Positions 5,017 to 5,857 of a stretch of DNA of 5,857 nt are shown in pieces. The position numbers and the translations under genes were made by a program. Position 1 is the stretch's first letter, and the number at the start of each line of letters is the position of its first letter. This DNA is from Chloroflexota bacterium (GTDB lineage Bacteria; Chloroflexota; Anaerolineae; Aggregatilineales; UBA2796), in contig JAGHYP010000180.1 of the NCBI GenBank assembly GCA_017743585.1, positions 1 through 5,857 of the forward strand. Reading direction: 5' to 3'. The notes beneath the pieces were generated by a model that did not search any database, had not been told where the DNA came from, and saw nothing but the letters and a program-made list of their open reading frames with translations.

Positions 5017-5857
5017 ATGACGAGCGCAAATGGCACACATGGCACAGCGGCACAGCCTGACTTGACAACAGAAAAGCGCGGCTTGGCGCAGATGCTCAAG
5101 GGCGGCGTGATCATGGACGTGGTGACGCCCGAGCAAGCCAAGATCGCTGAGGAAGCGGGCGCATGCGCGGTCATGGCGCTGGAGCGCGTGCCTGCCGATA
5201 TCCGTGCGCAGGGCGGCGTGGCGCGCATGAGCGATCCTGAAGTGATCCTGCGCATCATGGAAGCGGTCACAATTCCTGTGATGGCGAAATGCCGCATCGG
5301 TCATTTTGTCGAGGCGCAGATTCTAGAGGCGCTGGGCGTGGACTTCATTGACGAATCCGAAGTGCTGACCCCTGCCGATGAAGAGAATCACGTCAACAAG
5401 CATCGCTTTCGCGTCCCGTTCGTGTGCGGCTGCCGCGATCTTGGCGAGGCGCTGCGCCGAGTCGCGGAAGGCGCCGCCATGTTGCGCACCAAAGGCGAGG
5501 CGGGGACCGGCGACGTGGTCGAGGCAGTCCGCCACGCGCGCGCCATTCAGCGCGAGATCAGGCGGCTGACCAGCATGGACGAAGATGAGCTGTTCAGCTA
5601 CGCCAAGGCCATTCAGGCGCCGTACGAGTTGGTGCGCGAGGTGGCGATGCACGGTCGCCTGCCAGTGGTCAACTTCGCCGCTGGCGGCATTGCCACGCCT
5701 GCCGATGCTGCGCTGATGATGCAGCTGGGCATGGATGGCGTCTTCGTGGGCAGCGGCATCTTCAAGAGCAGCAATCCGAGCAAGCGCGCGCGCGCAATTG
5801 TGCTGGCAGTCACCCATTACAACGATCCGAACATGCTCGCGGAAGTCAGCCGCAACC
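5017..5857 (+). CDS. pdxS: Pyridoxal 5'-phosphate synthase lyase subunit PdxS, 3' end cut by window
   Basis: PdxS condenses ribose 5-phosphate, glyceraldehyde 3-phosphate and ammonia from the glutaminase PdxT to make vitamin B6 as pyridoxal 5'-phosphate in the cytoplasm. The 280 visible residues are a near-complete (beta/alpha)8 barrel. GGVIMDVV (29-36) carries catalytic D34. VMAKCRIGH (88-96) carries K91, the Schiff-base lysine. MLRTKGEAGTGD (155-166) carries the second lysine, K159, and a phosphate-binding loop. NFAAGGIATPADAALMMQLG (219-238) and VGSGIFKSSNP (244-254) are highly conserved. D34, K91 and K159 correspond to D24, K81 and K149 of Bacillus subtilis PdxS, so this protein has about ten extra N-terminal residues. 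By that comparison roughly 24 C-terminal residues are missing beyond the window. ATG 5017 has GAAAGGG at 5001-5007, 9 nt upstream, which supports it as the start. The partner pdxT often lies next to pdxS and would be expected downstream, but that is not visible. Confidence 0.97.
   Translation, partial: MTSANGTHGTAAQPDLTTEKRGLAQMLKGGVIMDVVTPEQAKIAEEAGACAVMALERVPADIRAQGGVARMSDPEVILRIMEAVTIPVMAKCRIGHFVEAQILEALGVDFIDESEVLTPADEENHVNKHRFRVPFVCGCRDLGEALRRVAEGAAMLRTKGEAGTGDVVEAVRHARAIQREIRRLTSMDEDELFSYAKAIQAPYELVREVAMHGRLPVVNFAAGGIATPADAALMMQLGMDGVFVGSGIFKSSNPSKRARAIVLAVTHYNDPNMLAEVSRN

Noticed and set aside
5323..5817. 164-codon - strand frame opposite pdxS
   Set aside because: PdxS is unmistakable on the + strand, and the antisense frame is a codon-bias shadow.
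1..5857. tRNA or rRNA genes, CRISPR arrays, insertion sequences or phage attachment sites
   Set aside because: No cloverleaf-like segment, regularly spaced repeats with spacers, transposase-like protein or flanking inverted repeats were found by reading both strands.

Overview
The window is GC-rich bacterial DNA in which every supportable gene lies on the + strand. It looks like the chromosome of a Chloroflexota (Chloroflexi) bacterium, possibly an Anaerolineae-type lineage. That guess rests on three things: a DUF2723 membrane glycosyltransferase with a soluble C-terminal domain, a lipoprotein with a 'PVRGFG..W' repeat domain of the kind I associate with that phylum, and a solitary Flp-type pilin. 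It is inference from protein style, not a marker gene, and I hold it at about 0.6.

Region 1 (1-4552) is a compact same-strand run of six genes. It holds the 3' end of a CCA-adding-type tRNA nucleotidyltransferase, a GNAT acetyltransferase, a small cupin protein, a four-helix membrane protein with a GTG start, a DUF2723 / TMEM260-like GT-C glycosyltransferase, and a secreted lipoprotein. Gaps shrink from about 24 nt to 2 nt and then become overlaps of 11 and 10 nt, so at least the last four genes are probably one translationally coupled transcript. The last three products are all envelope proteins, which suggests a surface-glycosylation or envelope role. The GNAT and cupin roles are unknown.

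Region 2 (4553-4910) is a self-contained pilin unit and the best regulatory signal in the window. It has tandem 10-bp direct repeats at an 11-bp period, a near-consensus extended -10 promoter (TTGACT-17-TATAGT), a small hairpin at the predicted 5' end of the mRNA, a strong AAGGAG site, a 53-residue Flp/Fap prepilin and a hairpin terminator. No prepilin peptidase or secretion ATPase lies nearby, so assembly must depend on genes elsewhere.

Region 3 (4911-5857) has a weak candidate promoter and then pdxS, the synthase subunit of the DXP-independent pyridoxal phosphate pathway. It is cut by the window end after 280 codons with all key active-site residues present.

I found no RNA gene, CRISPR array, insertion sequence or integration site. 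There is no clear previously undescribed system here. The items most worth checking are the phased repeats upstream of the pilin promoter, the two-repeat lipoprotein domain and the envelope gene cluster.
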